The notes under the pieces were generated by a model. The model saw only the letters and a program-made list of their open reading frames with translations. It was not told the origin of the DNA and did not search any database. Positions 27,609 to 36,472 of a DNA stretch of 64,000 nt are shown one piece after another. The translations under genes were made by a program, and so were the position numbers. Location: positions 186,001 through 250,000 of the forward strand of contig JAKQJC010000034.1 in the NCBI GenBank assembly GCA_029561345.1, in the 5' to 3' direction. Position 1 is the stretch's first letter, and the number at the start of each line of letters is the position of its first letter. Origin of the DNA: Chloroflexota bacterium (GTDB lineage Bacteria > Chloroflexota > Anaerolineae > Anaerolineales > Anaerolineaceae).

Positions 27609-28175
27609 ATGTATGGTGCTGTCTCTCTTCTGGATGAACCGACCAACCAGCTGGTCAAAGATATCTGGCAGCGGCTGGAGGATAAATGCGGCCTGAAAGG
27701 TGTGCGCATTTTTCCGGTGCCGCATTTCAGCTGGATTGTCGCCCCTGCGGTGGATGTGGACGTGGCCAACCGCAAGCTGATGGAATTGGGCAAGCATCTG
27801 CCGCCTCTGCTGGTGCGCGCCTCTGGCCTGGGGGTGTTCAGCGGTCCTTCGCCCGTCATTTATATTGCCCTGGTCAATGACAGCGCCATGCAGGCTTATC
27901 ACCATCAAATTTGGGAAGCCATTCACCCGCTGACCACCTCTCCGGTGCCGTATTACGCGCCGGGAATCTGGATGCCGCATATCACCCTGGCTTACGGCGA
28001 CGTGACCCCGGCCAACCTGCCCTGCGCGCTTTCCGAATTATGCTTTGAATGTTTCAGCCGTGTGATCCATGTGGACACCCTGGCCCTGGTTTCGCAGGAA
28101 GGCCAGGAAGTGGGCGACATGGAGGCCAGCTACTGCATGTGCGGCACCTCGCCGCTGAAAGGGCAGGCGCTGTGA
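27609..28175 (+). CDS. 2H phosphoesterase / LigT-like protein inside the F420 operon
   Basis: A 188-residue protein with the two His-x-Thr/Ser motifs of the 2H phosphoesterase (2'-5' RNA ligase, LigT) superfamily: HFSWIV near residue 43 and HITLAY near residue 124. Relatives hydrolyse cyclic phosphodiesters or 2'-5' bonds. AGGAGG precedes the ATG. Its stop overlaps the cofD start (GTGA), so it is translationally coupled to F420 synthesis. No 2H enzyme is an established part of that pathway. A role in trimming a nucleotide by-product or a cofactor intermediate is conceivable but unproven. Confidence 0.8.
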   Translation: MYGAVSLLDEPTNQLVKDIWQRLEDKCGLKGVRIFPVPHFSWIVAPAVDVDVANRKLMELGKHLPPLLVRASGLGVFSGPSPVIYIALVNDSAMQAYHHQIWEAIHPLTTSPVPYYAPGIWMPHITLAYGDVTPANLPCALSELCFECFSRVIHVDTLALVSQEGQEVGDMEASYCMCGTSPLKGQAL

Positions 28176-29137
28176 AAATTGCAGCCCTGGCTGGCGGTGT
28201 GGGCGGCGCGCGTCTGGCGCATGGGTTATCTATGGGACTGGCTTTAAGCGGCAGTGCGGCCGACCTGAGCGTGATTGTCAACATTGGCGATGATTTTGAA
28301 CATTACGGCCTGCGCATCTGCCCGGATCTTGACACAGTGTGTTACACCCTGGCGGGTATAGGAAGCCCGCAAACCGGCTGGGGCCGGCAGGATGAATCCT
28401 ACCGCGCGGCTGAGGCTGCGGAAAAATTAGGCGGACCGGCCTGGTTTCGCCTGGGGGATGCCGACCTGGGCACCCACCTGGAACGCACGCGCCGCCTGCG
28501 CGAGGGGCATCCGTTGAGCCAGATCACGGCAGATTTTTGCGCGGCCTGGGGCATTTCCTGCCGGGTGCTGCCTGTTTCCGATCAGCCGGTGCCGACGATG
28601 GTGCTGACAGAAGATGGAGAGCTGCCTTTTCAAGAATATTTTGTACACCGCCAGTGCCAGCCGGTGGTGAAAGGTTTCCGCTTTGAAGGCGCGGCGCAAA
28701 GCCAACCGGCGCCGGGCGTGCTGGAAGCCCTGAACGAGGCCGATGTGGTGGTGTTCTGCCCATCCAATCCCTGGGTGAGCATTGATCCAATCCTGGCGGT
28801 GCCAGGTGTGCGCGGCGCGCTGAGCCGCAAGCCGGTGGCGGCGGTTTCACCGATTATTAGCGGAAAAACAGTGAAGGGTCCGGCGGCCAAGATGTATGCT
28901 GAACTGGGCATTGCGCCTTCCGCCCTGGCGGTGGCGCGCCATTACCGGGATTTGCTGGCGGGTTTTATTCTCGACCGCATGGATGAGTGCTATATTGAAG
29001 AACTTTCCCGCTGGGGTATAATCGTAAATGCCACACAAACCATTATGGCAGGCGCCGAAGGCCGCATCCGCCTGGGATGTGAGGTGCTGGAATTTTGCAA
29101 GGCCATTTTAAACGCACAGAAAGAATCGACTGCATGA
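28172..29137 (+). CDS. cofD: 2-phospho-L-lactate transferase (F420 biosynthesis)
   Basis: A 321-residue CofD/FbiA, which joins the lactyl- or enolpyruvyl-phosphate from its GDP-linked form to the deazaflavin FO. The start IAALAGGVGGARLAHGL is the family signature, followed by NIGDDFEHYGLRICPDLDT, which holds FO and metal. PSNPWVSIDPIL and SPIISGKTVKGPAAKM lie farther on. The GTG at 28172 is the best start: it overlaps the LigT-like stop, and homology begins right there. The end overlaps cofC as ATGA. All three tail-building genes are together here, but no FO synthase (cofG/cofH) lies in the window. Confidence 0.95.
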   Translation: MKIAALAGGVGGARLAHGLSMGLALSGSAADLSVIVNIGDDFEHYGLRICPDLDTVCYTLAGIGSPQTGWGRQDESYRAAEAAEKLGGPAWFRLGDADLGTHLERTRRLREGHPLSQITADFCAAWGISCRVLPVSDQPVPTMVLTEDGELPFQEYFVHRQCQPVVKGFRFEGAAQSQPAPGVLEALNEADVVVFCPSNPWVSIDPILAVPGVRGALSRKPVAAVSPIISGKTVKGPAAKMYAELGIAPSALAVARHYRDLLAGFILDRMDECYIEELSRWGIIVNATQTIMAGAEGRIRLGCEVLEFCKAILNAQKESTA

Positions 29138-29751
29138 GTCTTTGGGCAATTGTGCCGGTGAAACCCCTGCGCAGGGGAAAATCCCGCCTGGCTTCGGTGA
29201 TGAACGAAGATCAGCGGGCTGAATTGAACCAGAAAATGCTGCAACATATTCTGGATGTGTTGGGTCAGGTCCCTGAAGTGGGGCAGGTGCTGGTGGTCAG
29301 CCGTGATTCGGCGGCGCTGGCGCTGGCACGGGAGCACAACGCCCGCACGGTCCAGGAAGATGGGGCCCCGCAGTTGAACACGGCCCTCAAAAGGGCCACG
29401 GCGGTGGCGCGCATTTATGCCACCCAGGGCGTGCTGCTGCTACCGGCCGATTTGCCGCTGGTGAGGCCGGAGCACATCCGCCAGATGGTGGCCCTGGCCA
29501 CCCAGCCGCCGGTAGCGGTGATTGTGCCGGACCGCCGCAGGGACGGCACCAACGCCATGCTGCTGAACCCGGCGGGATTGATCAGCGATTACAACTACGG
29601 ACCGGGGTCGTTTAAACGGCACTGTGAACAGGTGGTGGCGGCGGGTATGCGCCTTGAAGTGGCGGAAATCCCTGCCATCGCACTGGACCTGGATTTGCCG
29701 GAAGACCTCGAAATGATGAACACCCTAAAGGAAATGAATATCGACCTCTGA
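29134..29751 (+). CDS. cofC: 2-phospholactate / phosphoenolpyruvate guanylyltransferase
   Basis: A 205-residue CofC/FbiD nucleotidyltransferase that activates a three-carbon phosphate with GTP and releases pyrophosphate. It begins [16 protein letters not shown], the family nucleotide-binding loop, and has [14 protein letters not shown] with metal-binding Asp, plus [11 protein letters not shown] near residue 140. The ATG overlaps the cofD stop (ATGA). Whether it uses phospholactate, phosphoenolpyruvate or phosphoglycerate cannot be told by eye. It ends the tightly coupled npdG-cofE-LigT-cofD-cofC run; an 86-base gap follows. Confidence 0.93.
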   Translation: MSLWAIVPVKPLRRGKSRLASVMNEDQRAELNQKMLQHILDVLGQVPEVGQVLVVSRDSAALALAREHNARTVQEDGAPQLNTALKRATAVARIYATQGVLLLPADLPLVRPEHIRQMVALATQPPVAVIVPDRRRDGTNAMLLNPAGLISDYNYGPGSFKRHCEQVVAAGMRLEVAEIPAIALDLDLPEDLEMMNTLKEMNIDL

Positions 29752-29837
29752 GTCGGTGTACAATAGAATCAAGCGATCTCAGTTTGTGCCGGAGACGGCG
29801 GTTTGAGACTCTATCCAATCGAAAACAGGAGAGAATC

Positions 29838-30836
29838 ATGACTGAACGTGTTGCTTTGTATTTGCAGGATGCCCATGATTTGCGGGATGGGCTGGATTAT
29901 GTCCGCTACGCCGAAAAACGCGGGTTTGAAGCCGTGTGGCAGGCCGAAAGCCGCCTGGTGCGTGACGCCATTGTGCCCATGGCCGCGTATGCAGCAGTGA
30001 CCGAAAAATTGAAAATTGGTTCCGGTGTAATCAATAACTGGACGCGCAACATTGGCCTGCTGGCTGCCACCTTTCTGACGCTGGATGACCTGGCGCCAAA
30101 CCGTGTTTATTGCGGCATTGGTGCCTGGTGGGATCCGCTGGCGAAGAATGTGGGCATTGACCGGCGTAAACCCCTGACGGCCATGAAAGAGACCGTGCTG
30201 GTGCTGCGCCGTCTGCTGGCGATGGAGCGGGTGACCTTCCACGGCGAGTTTGTGCATGTGGACGGCATTGAACTGGATGTGGTGCATGGGCGCCGTGAGC
30301 CGCGCAATGTGCCCATTTACATTGGCGCCACCGGCGACCAGATGATGGAAATGACCGGTGAAATTTGCGACGGCGCAGTGTTGAATTACTGCGTTCCGCC
30401 GGAATACAATGTGCGCGCCCTTGAACTGCTGGAAAGCGGCGCAAAGAAGAGCGGCCGCACTCTGGATGCGATTGACCGCCCTCAGCTGGTGGTCTGCTCG
30501 GTGGATCATGATCACGACAAAGCCATCGACACGACTCGCGGCCTGCTGACCCAATACCTGGCGCAGCAGCCGCATATTGCCAAGGCCTCAGGCGTTTCTC
30601 CGGATGTGGTGGCCAAAATCCAATCCATTCTGGGCTGGCCGGCCACCCACGAACAGATCCAGAAAGCCAAACACCTGGTTCCCGAAGAGCTGATTCACCG
30701 CATCACCGCCTCGGGCACGCCGGATGAGGCGCGGGCCAAGGTGGCGGAATATAAGAAGAACGGCTGCACCTGCCCGATCCTTTACCCGGTGGGCGGGGAT
30801 GTTAAACTTTTGATTGATACTTTTGCCCAGGCATGA
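29838..30836 (+). CDS. F420-dependent LLM-class oxidoreductase
   Basis: A 332-residue luciferase-like (LLM) flavin/F420 TIM-barrel enzyme. The whole length resembles the methylene-tetrahydromethanopterin reductase branch: [17 protein letters not shown] near residue 25, [30 protein letters not shown] and [19 protein letters not shown]. The F420 biosynthesis genes just upstream make F420, rather than FMN, the likely cofactor. The substrate is unknown; it may reduce or oxidise an intermediate of the pathway served by this island. AGGAGAG precedes the ATG. Its stop overlaps the thioesterase start by 4 bases. Confidence 0.87.
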   Translation: MTERVALYLQDAHDLRDGLDYVRYAEKRGFEAVWQAESRLVRDAIVPMAAYAAVTEKLKIGSGVINNWTRNIGLLAATFLTLDDLAPNRVYCGIGAWWDPLAKNVGIDRRKPLTAMKETVLVLRRLLAMERVTFHGEFVHVDGIELDVVHGRREPRNVPIYIGATGDQMMEMTGEICDGAVLNYCVPPEYNVRALELLESGAKKSGRTLDAIDRPQLVVCSVDHDHDKAIDTTRGLLTQYLAQQPHIAKASGVSPDVVAKIQSILGWPATHEQIQKAKHLVPEELIHRITASGTPDEARAKVAEYKKNGCTCPILYPVGGDVKLLIDTFAQA

Positions 30837-31306
30837 GCAAACAGCCCAATTCGCGCCACTGCTTTGTTTGCGGGCTTGAGAATCCTTCAGGCCTGAAAAT
30901 GCATTTTTACAGCCTGAAGGAGGGCGAGGTTCAGGCTGAATGCACTGTGCCGGAACCTTTTCAGGGCTACCCCGGGGTAGTACACGGCGGCGTGGTGGCA
31001 TCCATGCTGGATGAGATCACCGGCCGGGCGCACTGGGGCGGCGAAAACCCGCAATTTATGGTGACGGCGCAATTGAACGTGCGTTACCGCAAACCGGTTC
31101 CGGTGGGGCAGCCGCTGCGCCTGGTTGGCCAGGCAGGCAGCCGCGAAGGCCGGGTGGCGCGGGCCACGGGGCAGATTTATAACCAGGACGGCGTTTTGCT
31201 GGCTGAAGCTGAAGCAGTGATGGTGGATATTCCGGCTCATATGAAGCCGGACATAGATCCTGATTCGCTGGGTTGGAAGGTTTATCCTGATGAGGAGGTG
31301 CAATGA
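30833..31306 (+). CDS. PaaI-type hotdog thioesterase
   Basis: A 157-residue single-hotdog protein of the PaaI/YiiD thioesterase group. It has the short Cys pair start [15 protein letters not shown] and the hotdog motif [15 protein letters not shown] near residue 45, where the family catalytic Asp/Glu lies. These enzymes hydrolyse acyl- or aryl-CoA thioesters. Its coupling by ATGA overlaps to both the LLM oxidoreductase and the FAD subunit suggests that the pathway of hydroxylase 2 involves a CoA ester, or that the protein binds the substrate. That reading is inferred. Confidence 0.85.
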   Translation: MSKQPNSRHCFVCGLENPSGLKMHFYSLKEGEVQAECTVPEPFQGYPGVVHGGVVASMLDEITGRAHWGGENPQFMVTAQLNVRYRKPVPVGQPLRLVGQAGSREGRVARATGQIYNQDGVLLAEAEAVMVDIPAHMKPDIDPDSLGWKVYPDEEVQ

Positions 31307-32076
31307 TCATAGAATATCACCGCCCTGAAACAATGGCGGCGGCGCTTTCATTACTGGCGCGGCCGCAGCCGCTGACCCTGCCGTTGGGCGGCGGAACCAC
31401 CCTGACGCAGATGCATGACCTGACCTGCGCAGTGGTCGATTTGCAGCGGCTGGGCCTGGACGGCCTTAATGGCGAAGGGGATGTCATTACGGCCGGGGCA
31501 GTCCTGACCCTGCAGGGGTTGATGGACCAGGCTGGATCTGACACAGCGCTGGGACGCGCCCTGGATCTGGAGGCTTCTCCACATCAGCGCAACCGTTCCA
31601 CTCTGGCTGGACGGATGATGACCGCGGATGGACGCTCACCCCTGGCGACCGTGATGATGGCCATGGATGCGCGGTTGGTGTGGCTGCCGGAGGGCCAGGA
31701 AGTGGGTCTTGCCGAATGGTTTGCCATGCGGGAAGGCGGAAGGAAACCGGGCCTGTTGGTGGCATCGCTGACCTGGTCGGCGGGCATGGAACTGGCCTTT
31801 GAAGCGGTGGCGCGCACGCCGAAAGACCGTCCGATTGTGTGTGCGGCAGCGGCGCGTTGGCCTTCGGGCAGCATACGGGCCGTGTTGGGCGGTTTTGGGA
31901 ATGCCCCGATGGTGGTTTATGACGGATTGGATGGGCATGATATTGTGAAAGCTGCCCGGAAAAAATATGCCCAGGCAGGCGATGCCTGGGCCAGTGCGGA
32001 ATACCGCCAGGAAATGGCAGGCGTATTGATGAAACGCTGCCTGGCAGCCCTTGAAAAGAAAGAGGGGCAGGCATGA
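31303..32076 (+). CDS. Molybdenum hydroxylase 2, FAD-binding subunit
   Basis: A 257-residue FAD subunit of the xanthine dehydrogenase family, shorter than usual (about 280-300). The first FAD loop is LPLGGGTTLTQM near residue 26. The second is diverged: HQRNRSTLAGRMMTAD near residue 93, where family members normally have RNRGTIGGN. The C-terminal flavoprotein domain is present but compact. The ATG overlaps the thioesterase stop, and the end overlaps the FeS-Mo gene at 32073. The diverged second loop means FAD binding should be tested rather than assumed. Confidence 0.82.
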   Translation: MIIEYHRPETMAAALSLLARPQPLTLPLGGGTTLTQMHDLTCAVVDLQRLGLDGLNGEGDVITAGAVLTLQGLMDQAGSDTALGRALDLEASPHQRNRSTLAGRMMTADGRSPLATVMMAMDARLVWLPEGQEVGLAEWFAMREGGRKPGLLVASLTWSAGMELAFEAVARTPKDRPIVCAAAARWPSGSIRAVLGGFGNAPMVVYDGLDGHDIVKAARKKYAQAGDAWASAEYRQEMAGVLMKRCLAALEKKEGQA

Positions 32077-35054
32077 ATCTGATATTGAACATTAACGGTA
32101 ATGCAATGGTTTGCGAGGCCAGCGCCGCAGAAACGCTGATGGATGTGCTGCGCCGGCTTGGTTATTTCTCGGTAAAACACGGCGGCTGCAAGAAGGGTGA
32201 ATGCGGCGTTTGCGCGGTGTTGTTTGACGGCAAGCCTGTCAATGCCTGCCAGCTGCTGGCCGGACAGGCCGAGGGGCATTCGATCCAGACCATTGAAGCA
32301 AGCGGACAGCATCCTGAACAGGGCTGGCGCAAGACGGATGGTCTGAGCGTGTTGCAGCAGGCGTTTATTGAAAGCGGCGCCATTCAGTGCGGTTACTGCA
32401 CGCCGGCCATGCTGCTGGCGGCGCAGGCGCTGCTGGAAAAGGACAGCCATCCGAGCGAAGCTCAGGTACGTGAAGCTTTTGCCAGCATTTTATGCCGCTG
32501 CACCGGATACCTGAAACCGGTGCAGGCGGTGCTGCGCGCGGCAGCCATCCTGCGCGGTGAAGCGGTGGAACCCCTGCAGGCCGCCCCTGCTCAAGGTTCT
32601 GTTGAATGGACTCCGCTGACCCCTGCGGCGCCTGAGCTGCCCGAAACTCCGGGTGGGGTGGATACGCAGGTGATGCCAAAAATCTGGACCCTGCCAAAGA
32701 CAGATGGGCGAACCGTGGTTGGCAAGCCCGAACGCAAGGTGGATGCCGTTAAACTGGCGCAGGGCAAGCCTGCCTTCACTGCCGACCTGGATATGCGCGG
32801 CATGCTGGTGGCCAAAGTGCTGCACAGCCCGGTAGCGCATGCGCGGATCAAGCGGATTGACGCCAGCGCAGCGCGCGCTTTGCCGGGTGTGGCGGCTGTG
32901 CTGACCTGGCAGGATATTCCGCGGGTCGTCTATTCCACCGCCGGACAGTCTGATCCGATCCCGGGGCCGTTGGACACCTTCTCACTGGATAACAAGGTGC
33001 GTTTTGTGGGCGACCGGGTGGCCTTTGTGGCAGCCGAGAGCGCTGAAATTGCCGAACAGGCCCTGCGCCTGATTGAAGTTGAATATGAAGCCCTGCCAGT
33101 GCTGCTTGATTCACGCGAAGCGATGAAACCAGGCGCGGTGCGCATTCACGATGAACCGGAATATGTCAATTTTGCCGGATCGGACGCCGGCCGCAACCTG
33201 GCGGCGGATATTCGCATTGACATTGGCGATGTGGAAAAGGGCTTTGCTGAAGCCGACAGGATCTACGAAGCGGAATATGAAGTGCCGAAGGTGCAGCAGG
33301 CGCACATTGAACCGCATGTGGTGGTGACCTATTGGGATGAAGACGACCGTTTGGTGATTCGCACCAGCACGCAGGTGCCTTTCCACGTGCGGCGCATGCT
33401 GGCTCCGGTGCTGGAACTGCCGGTCAAACGCATCCGTGTGATCAAACCGCGCATTGGCGGCGGTTTTGGCGGTAAACAGGAGGTGCTGATCGAAGATGTG
33501 GCAGCCCACCTGACCATTGCCACCCGCCGGCCGGTGCGGTATGAATACACCCGCGAGGAAGAATTCACCGCCAGCCGCTCGCGCCATCCCATGCGCATTC
33601 GTCTGAAGACGGGCGTAAAGCTCGACGGCACCATCACGGCCAACGAGATGCACTGCCTCACCGATACCGGCGCTTACGGCTGCCATGCTTTGACCGTGAC
33701 CGGCAACACCGGCCACAAAGCGATGGCGCTGTATGTGGGCGACGGTCCATACCGGAAATCGCCAAATATCCGGTTTTATGCGGATGTGGTTTATACCAAC
33801 CATCCGCCGGCCGGCGCATACCGCGGCTACGGTGTGCCGCAGGGTTATTGGGCGGTGGAACGTCAGATGGAACACATTGCCCGCGATTTGAACCTGGACC
33901 CGATTGCTTTCCGCCTGAAAAACGCCATCCGCCCCGGCGAACTGCACCCCTTCAGCACAGCCTGGAGTGAAGGCCGCGAACCCCGTCCGGAGATTATTCA
34001 CACGGTGGGGCTGGAACAGTGCGTGCAGCAGGGCAAGGCTGCTTTTGGCTGGGATGAACGTTATGGCAATGCCGAGTGGCGCACTGTGCCGGGGAAGCCG
34101 CATTTGCGGCGTGGTGTGGGTGTGGCCCTGGCCATGCAGGGCACAGCCATCCCTTACCTGGATATGGGCGGGGCCAGCCTGAAAATTAACGACGACGGCT
34201 CTTTCAACCTGCTGATCGGCGCAACCGACCTGGGCACCGGTTCAGACACGGTGCTGGGCCAGATGGCAGCCGAAGTGCTGGGTGTGCCGCTGGAAGATAT
34301 CATCGTTTATTCATCGGATACCGATTTCACCCCCTTTGATGTGGGCGCTTATGCTTCCAGCACCACCTACATTTCTGGCGCGGCTGTGGTGAAGGCGGCT
34401 GAACAGGTGGCCGAACGGATTCGCATTCGCGCAGCTGCGATGCTGGGTGAGCGCGGCGTGAAGGTGAGCCCTGAAGAGATCATCCTGGCCGACCGCAAGG
34501 CTGCGGCCCCGAGCGGCGAGGCGGTGACCCTGGGCGAGGTGGCGCGCAATGCTCTGCATCACAATGATCAGGAACAGATCATGGCCGTGGCCTCCTACAA
34601 ATCACCATCGGCCCCGCCGCCCTTTGCGGCGCAGTTTGCCGAGGTGCTGGTGGATGTGGAGACAGGGCAGGTGACGGTGGAACGGCTGCTGATGGCGGTG
34701 GATTCGGGCGTCATTGTCAATCCGGTGCTGGCTTCGGGCCAGATTGAAGGCGGCATGGTTCAGGCGTTGGGCTATGCCGTTTGCGAGGAAATGGTGTATG
34801 ATGAGGCGGGCCAGCCGCGTGAAGTGGATCTGGTGGATTATCATATCTTCCGTGCCGATGAGATGCCGGAACTGCAGGCCATGTTTATTGAAACTGATGA
34901 ACCCACGCATCCCTTTGGGGTCAAAGCAGTGGCGGAAATTCCGCTGGACGGCGTGGCCCCGGCGGTGGGTAATGCGGTGCTGGATGCCTGCGGCGCCAGC
35001 CTGCTGGTCAACCCGCTGACCCCTGAACGGGTCTGGCGGGCCTTAAAGAAATAA
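32073..35054 (+). CDS. Molybdenum hydroxylase 2, fused 2Fe-2S and molybdopterin subunit
   Basis: A 993-residue protein laid out like hydroxylase 1: an N-terminal [2Fe-2S] domain (CKKGECGVCAVLFDG and a later Cys; then QCGYC and LCRCTGY), a Pro-rich linker of about 50 residues near 170-220, and a molybdopterin catalytic domain (GGGFGGKQEVLIEDVA, GAYRGYGVPQGYW, C-terminal VKAVAEIPLDG with the probable catalytic Glu). It is expected to hydroxylate a heterocycle or aldehyde. It clearly differs in sequence from hydroxylase 1, so the pair is not a recent duplication. The ATG overlaps the FAD-subunit stop. It is followed by a long perfect hairpin. Confidence 0.9.
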   Translation: MNLILNINGNAMVCEASAAETLMDVLRRLGYFSVKHGGCKKGECGVCAVLFDGKPVNACQLLAGQAEGHSIQTIEASGQHPEQGWRKTDGLSVLQQAFIESGAIQCGYCTPAMLLAAQALLEKDSHPSEAQVREAFASILCRCTGYLKPVQAVLRAAAILRGEAVEPLQAAPAQGSVEWTPLTPAAPELPETPGGVDTQVMPKIWTLPKTDGRTVVGKPERKVDAVKLAQGKPAFTADLDMRGMLVAKVLHSPVAHARIKRIDASAARALPGVAAVLTWQDIPRVVYSTAGQSDPIPGPLDTFSLDNKVRFVGDRVAFVAAESAEIAEQALRLIEVEYEALPVLLDSREAMKPGAVRIHDEPEYVNFAGSDAGRNLAADIRIDIGDVEKGFAEADRIYEAEYEVPKVQQAHIEPHVVVTYWDEDDRLVIRTSTQVPFHVRRMLAPVLELPVKRIRVIKPRIGGGFGGKQEVLIEDVAAHLTIATRRPVRYEYTREEEFTASRSRHPMRIRLKTGVKLDGTITANEMHCLTDTGAYGCHALTVTGNTGHKAMALYVGDGPYRKSPNIRFYADVVYTNHPPAGAYRGYGVPQGYWAVERQMEHIARDLNLDPIAFRLKNAIRPGELHPFSTAWSEGREPRPEIIHTVGLEQCVQQGKAAFGWDERYGNAEWRTVPGKPHLRRGVGVALAMQGTAIPYLDMGGASLKINDDGSFNLLIGATDLGTGSDTVLGQMAAEVLGVPLEDIIVYSSDTDFTPFDVGAYASSTTYISGAAVVKAAEQVAERIRIRAAAMLGERGVKVSPEEIILADRKAAAPSGEAVTLGEVARNALHHNDQEQIMAVASYKSPSAPPPFAAQFAEVLVDVETGQVTVERLLMAVDSGVIVNPVLASGQIEGGMVQALGYAVCEEMVYDEAGQPREVDLVDYHIFRADEMPELQAMFIETDEPTHPFGVKAVAEIPLDGVAPAVGNAVLDACGASLLVNPLTPERVWRALKK

Positions 35055-35066
35055 GTGTTCAGCACC

Positions 35067-35099
35067 GGCCTGCTGCTTTTCTTAGAAAAGCAGCAGGCC
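35067..35099. repeat. Perfect 15-bp inverted repeat
   Basis: The arms 35067-35081 and 35085-35099 are exact complements with loop TTA. No T run follows on the plus strand, so it is not a standard terminator. It sits 12 bases after the hydroxylase 2 stop and ahead of the pyrophosphatase gene. It may stabilise the upstream message or act as an operator. Confidence 0.7.
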
Positions 35100-35123
35100 A
35101 GATGCGTAAGGTCTGGATCATTT

Positions 35124-36470
35124 ATGCATAATTCGGTTTATGTCACCGGCCATGTCAACCCTGACACGGATTCCATCGCCTCAGCCCTGGGCTATGCCTG
35201 GCTGCTGCGTGAACGCGACGGCACAGACGCCGTTGCGGCGCGCGCAGGGGCGATCAACGCCCAGACGACCTGGGTATTGAAGCATTTGCAAATAGACCCA
35301 CCGTTTTTACTGACGGATGCCTCCCCGCGTTTTGAGTCGGTGATGCGCCGTCTTGATACTTCAGCGCCAGACCGGCCGCTGAGCGAGGCCTGGGCCATTC
35401 TGAGCCGCACAGGTGGCGTGGCGCCGGTGGTAGATTCGGACGGCAAGCCTTTTGGCCTGCTGACCGGCCGCAGCCTGATCACCTCTTTGAGCAAGATGAT
35501 CGGTCCGCATCCGCGCCGCAAGGATATGCGCCTGAGCGAATTTTTGGAACTGCCCTGCGAGCAGGCGGTGGAATTCAATGTGCCCGCGTTTCAGGCTTCC
35601 ACCCGCATTCGCGATGTGCTGCACCGCATCTTACGCGAGGAAGGCGAGGAATTCTGGGTGCTGGATGAGCAGGGCCGCTATGCGGGCATCTGCCGCCAGC
35701 GCGATGCACTGAACCCGCCGCGGCTGAAGATTATCCTGGTGGATCACAACGAACCGCATCAGGCGGTCGGTTCGTTGGAAGAAGCTGAACTGCTGGAAAT
35801 TCTGGATCATCACCGCCTGGGCAACAGCCATACGCACACGCCCATCCGATTCATTGTGGATATTGTGGGCAGCACCAGCACCCTGGTATCTGAACAAATT
35901 GAGGATGCCGGCTTGAGCGCGCCGCCGGCCATCGCCGGGGTTCTGCTGGCGGGCCTGCTCTCAGATACGCTGATTTTGCATTCACCCACCACCACACCCC
36001 GCGACCATGAAGCTGCCCAGCGCCTGAGCCGGTGGGCTTTTGTTCGCGGCAGCAGCCTGGCCGGGGAAACCCTGCAGTCATTTGGGGAGAAAGTGCTGGC
36101 AGCCAGCGCCGGCCTGCGCAGCCGGCCGGCCAATGAAGTGGTCAGCACGGATATGAAGATTTACCGGGCCGGCAATTATCAGTTTGCCATTGCCCAGGTG
36201 GAAGTCAGCGATCTTTACGAGGTGAGCGGCAGCCTGGAGGCATTGAACAAGGCGCTTTCGGATTTGCGCGACTCAAAGGGTCTCGATTTTGCCATGCTGA
36301 TGGTGACGGATGTGGTGCGCAGTTCGAGCCGCCTGCTCCTTTCGGGGAATGTGCCGTTGTTGGATGAGCTGCCTTATCCGCCGCAGCCCGACGGTACCCG
36401 CCTGGCGCAGGATGTGGTCTCACGCAAGAAGCAGCTCTTGCCGATTGTGCTCAGTTTATTGGAGAATTAG
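35124..36470 (+). CDS. Putative manganese-dependent inorganic pyrophosphatase with CBS region
   Basis: A 448-residue family II (DHH) pyrophosphatase-like protein. The N-terminal GHVNPDTDSIASALGY holds metal-binding His/Asp. A regulatory CBS-type insert (about 65-220; PVVDSDGKPFGLLTGRS) follows, then LVDHNE and EILDHHRLG with the DHH motif. The C-terminal DHHA2 part has DVVRSSSRLLLSGN. It hydrolyses pyrophosphate; the CBS part usually senses adenine nucleotides. The island's CofC and MocA enzymes all release pyrophosphate, so it may pull those reactions forward (inference). It starts at ATG 35124, where homology begins, and is followed 2 bases later by xdhC. Confidence 0.87.
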   Translation: MHNSVYVTGHVNPDTDSIASALGYAWLLRERDGTDAVAARAGAINAQTTWVLKHLQIDPPFLLTDASPRFESVMRRLDTSAPDRPLSEAWAILSRTGGVAPVVDSDGKPFGLLTGRSLITSLSKMIGPHPRRKDMRLSEFLELPCEQAVEFNVPAFQASTRIRDVLHRILREEGEEFWVLDEQGRYAGICRQRDALNPPRLKIILVDHNEPHQAVGSLEEAELLEILDHHRLGNSHTHTPIRFIVDIVGSTSTLVSEQIEDAGLSAPPAIAGVLLAGLLSDTLILHSPTTTPRDHEAAQRLSRWAFVRGSSLAGETLQSFGEKVLAASAGLRSRPANEVVSTDMKIYRAGNYQFAIAQVEVSDLYEVSGSLEALNKALSDLRDSKGLDFAMLMVTDVVRSSSRLLLSGNVPLLDELPYPPQPDGTRLAQDVVSRKKQLLPIVLSLLEN

Positions 36471-36472
36471 AC

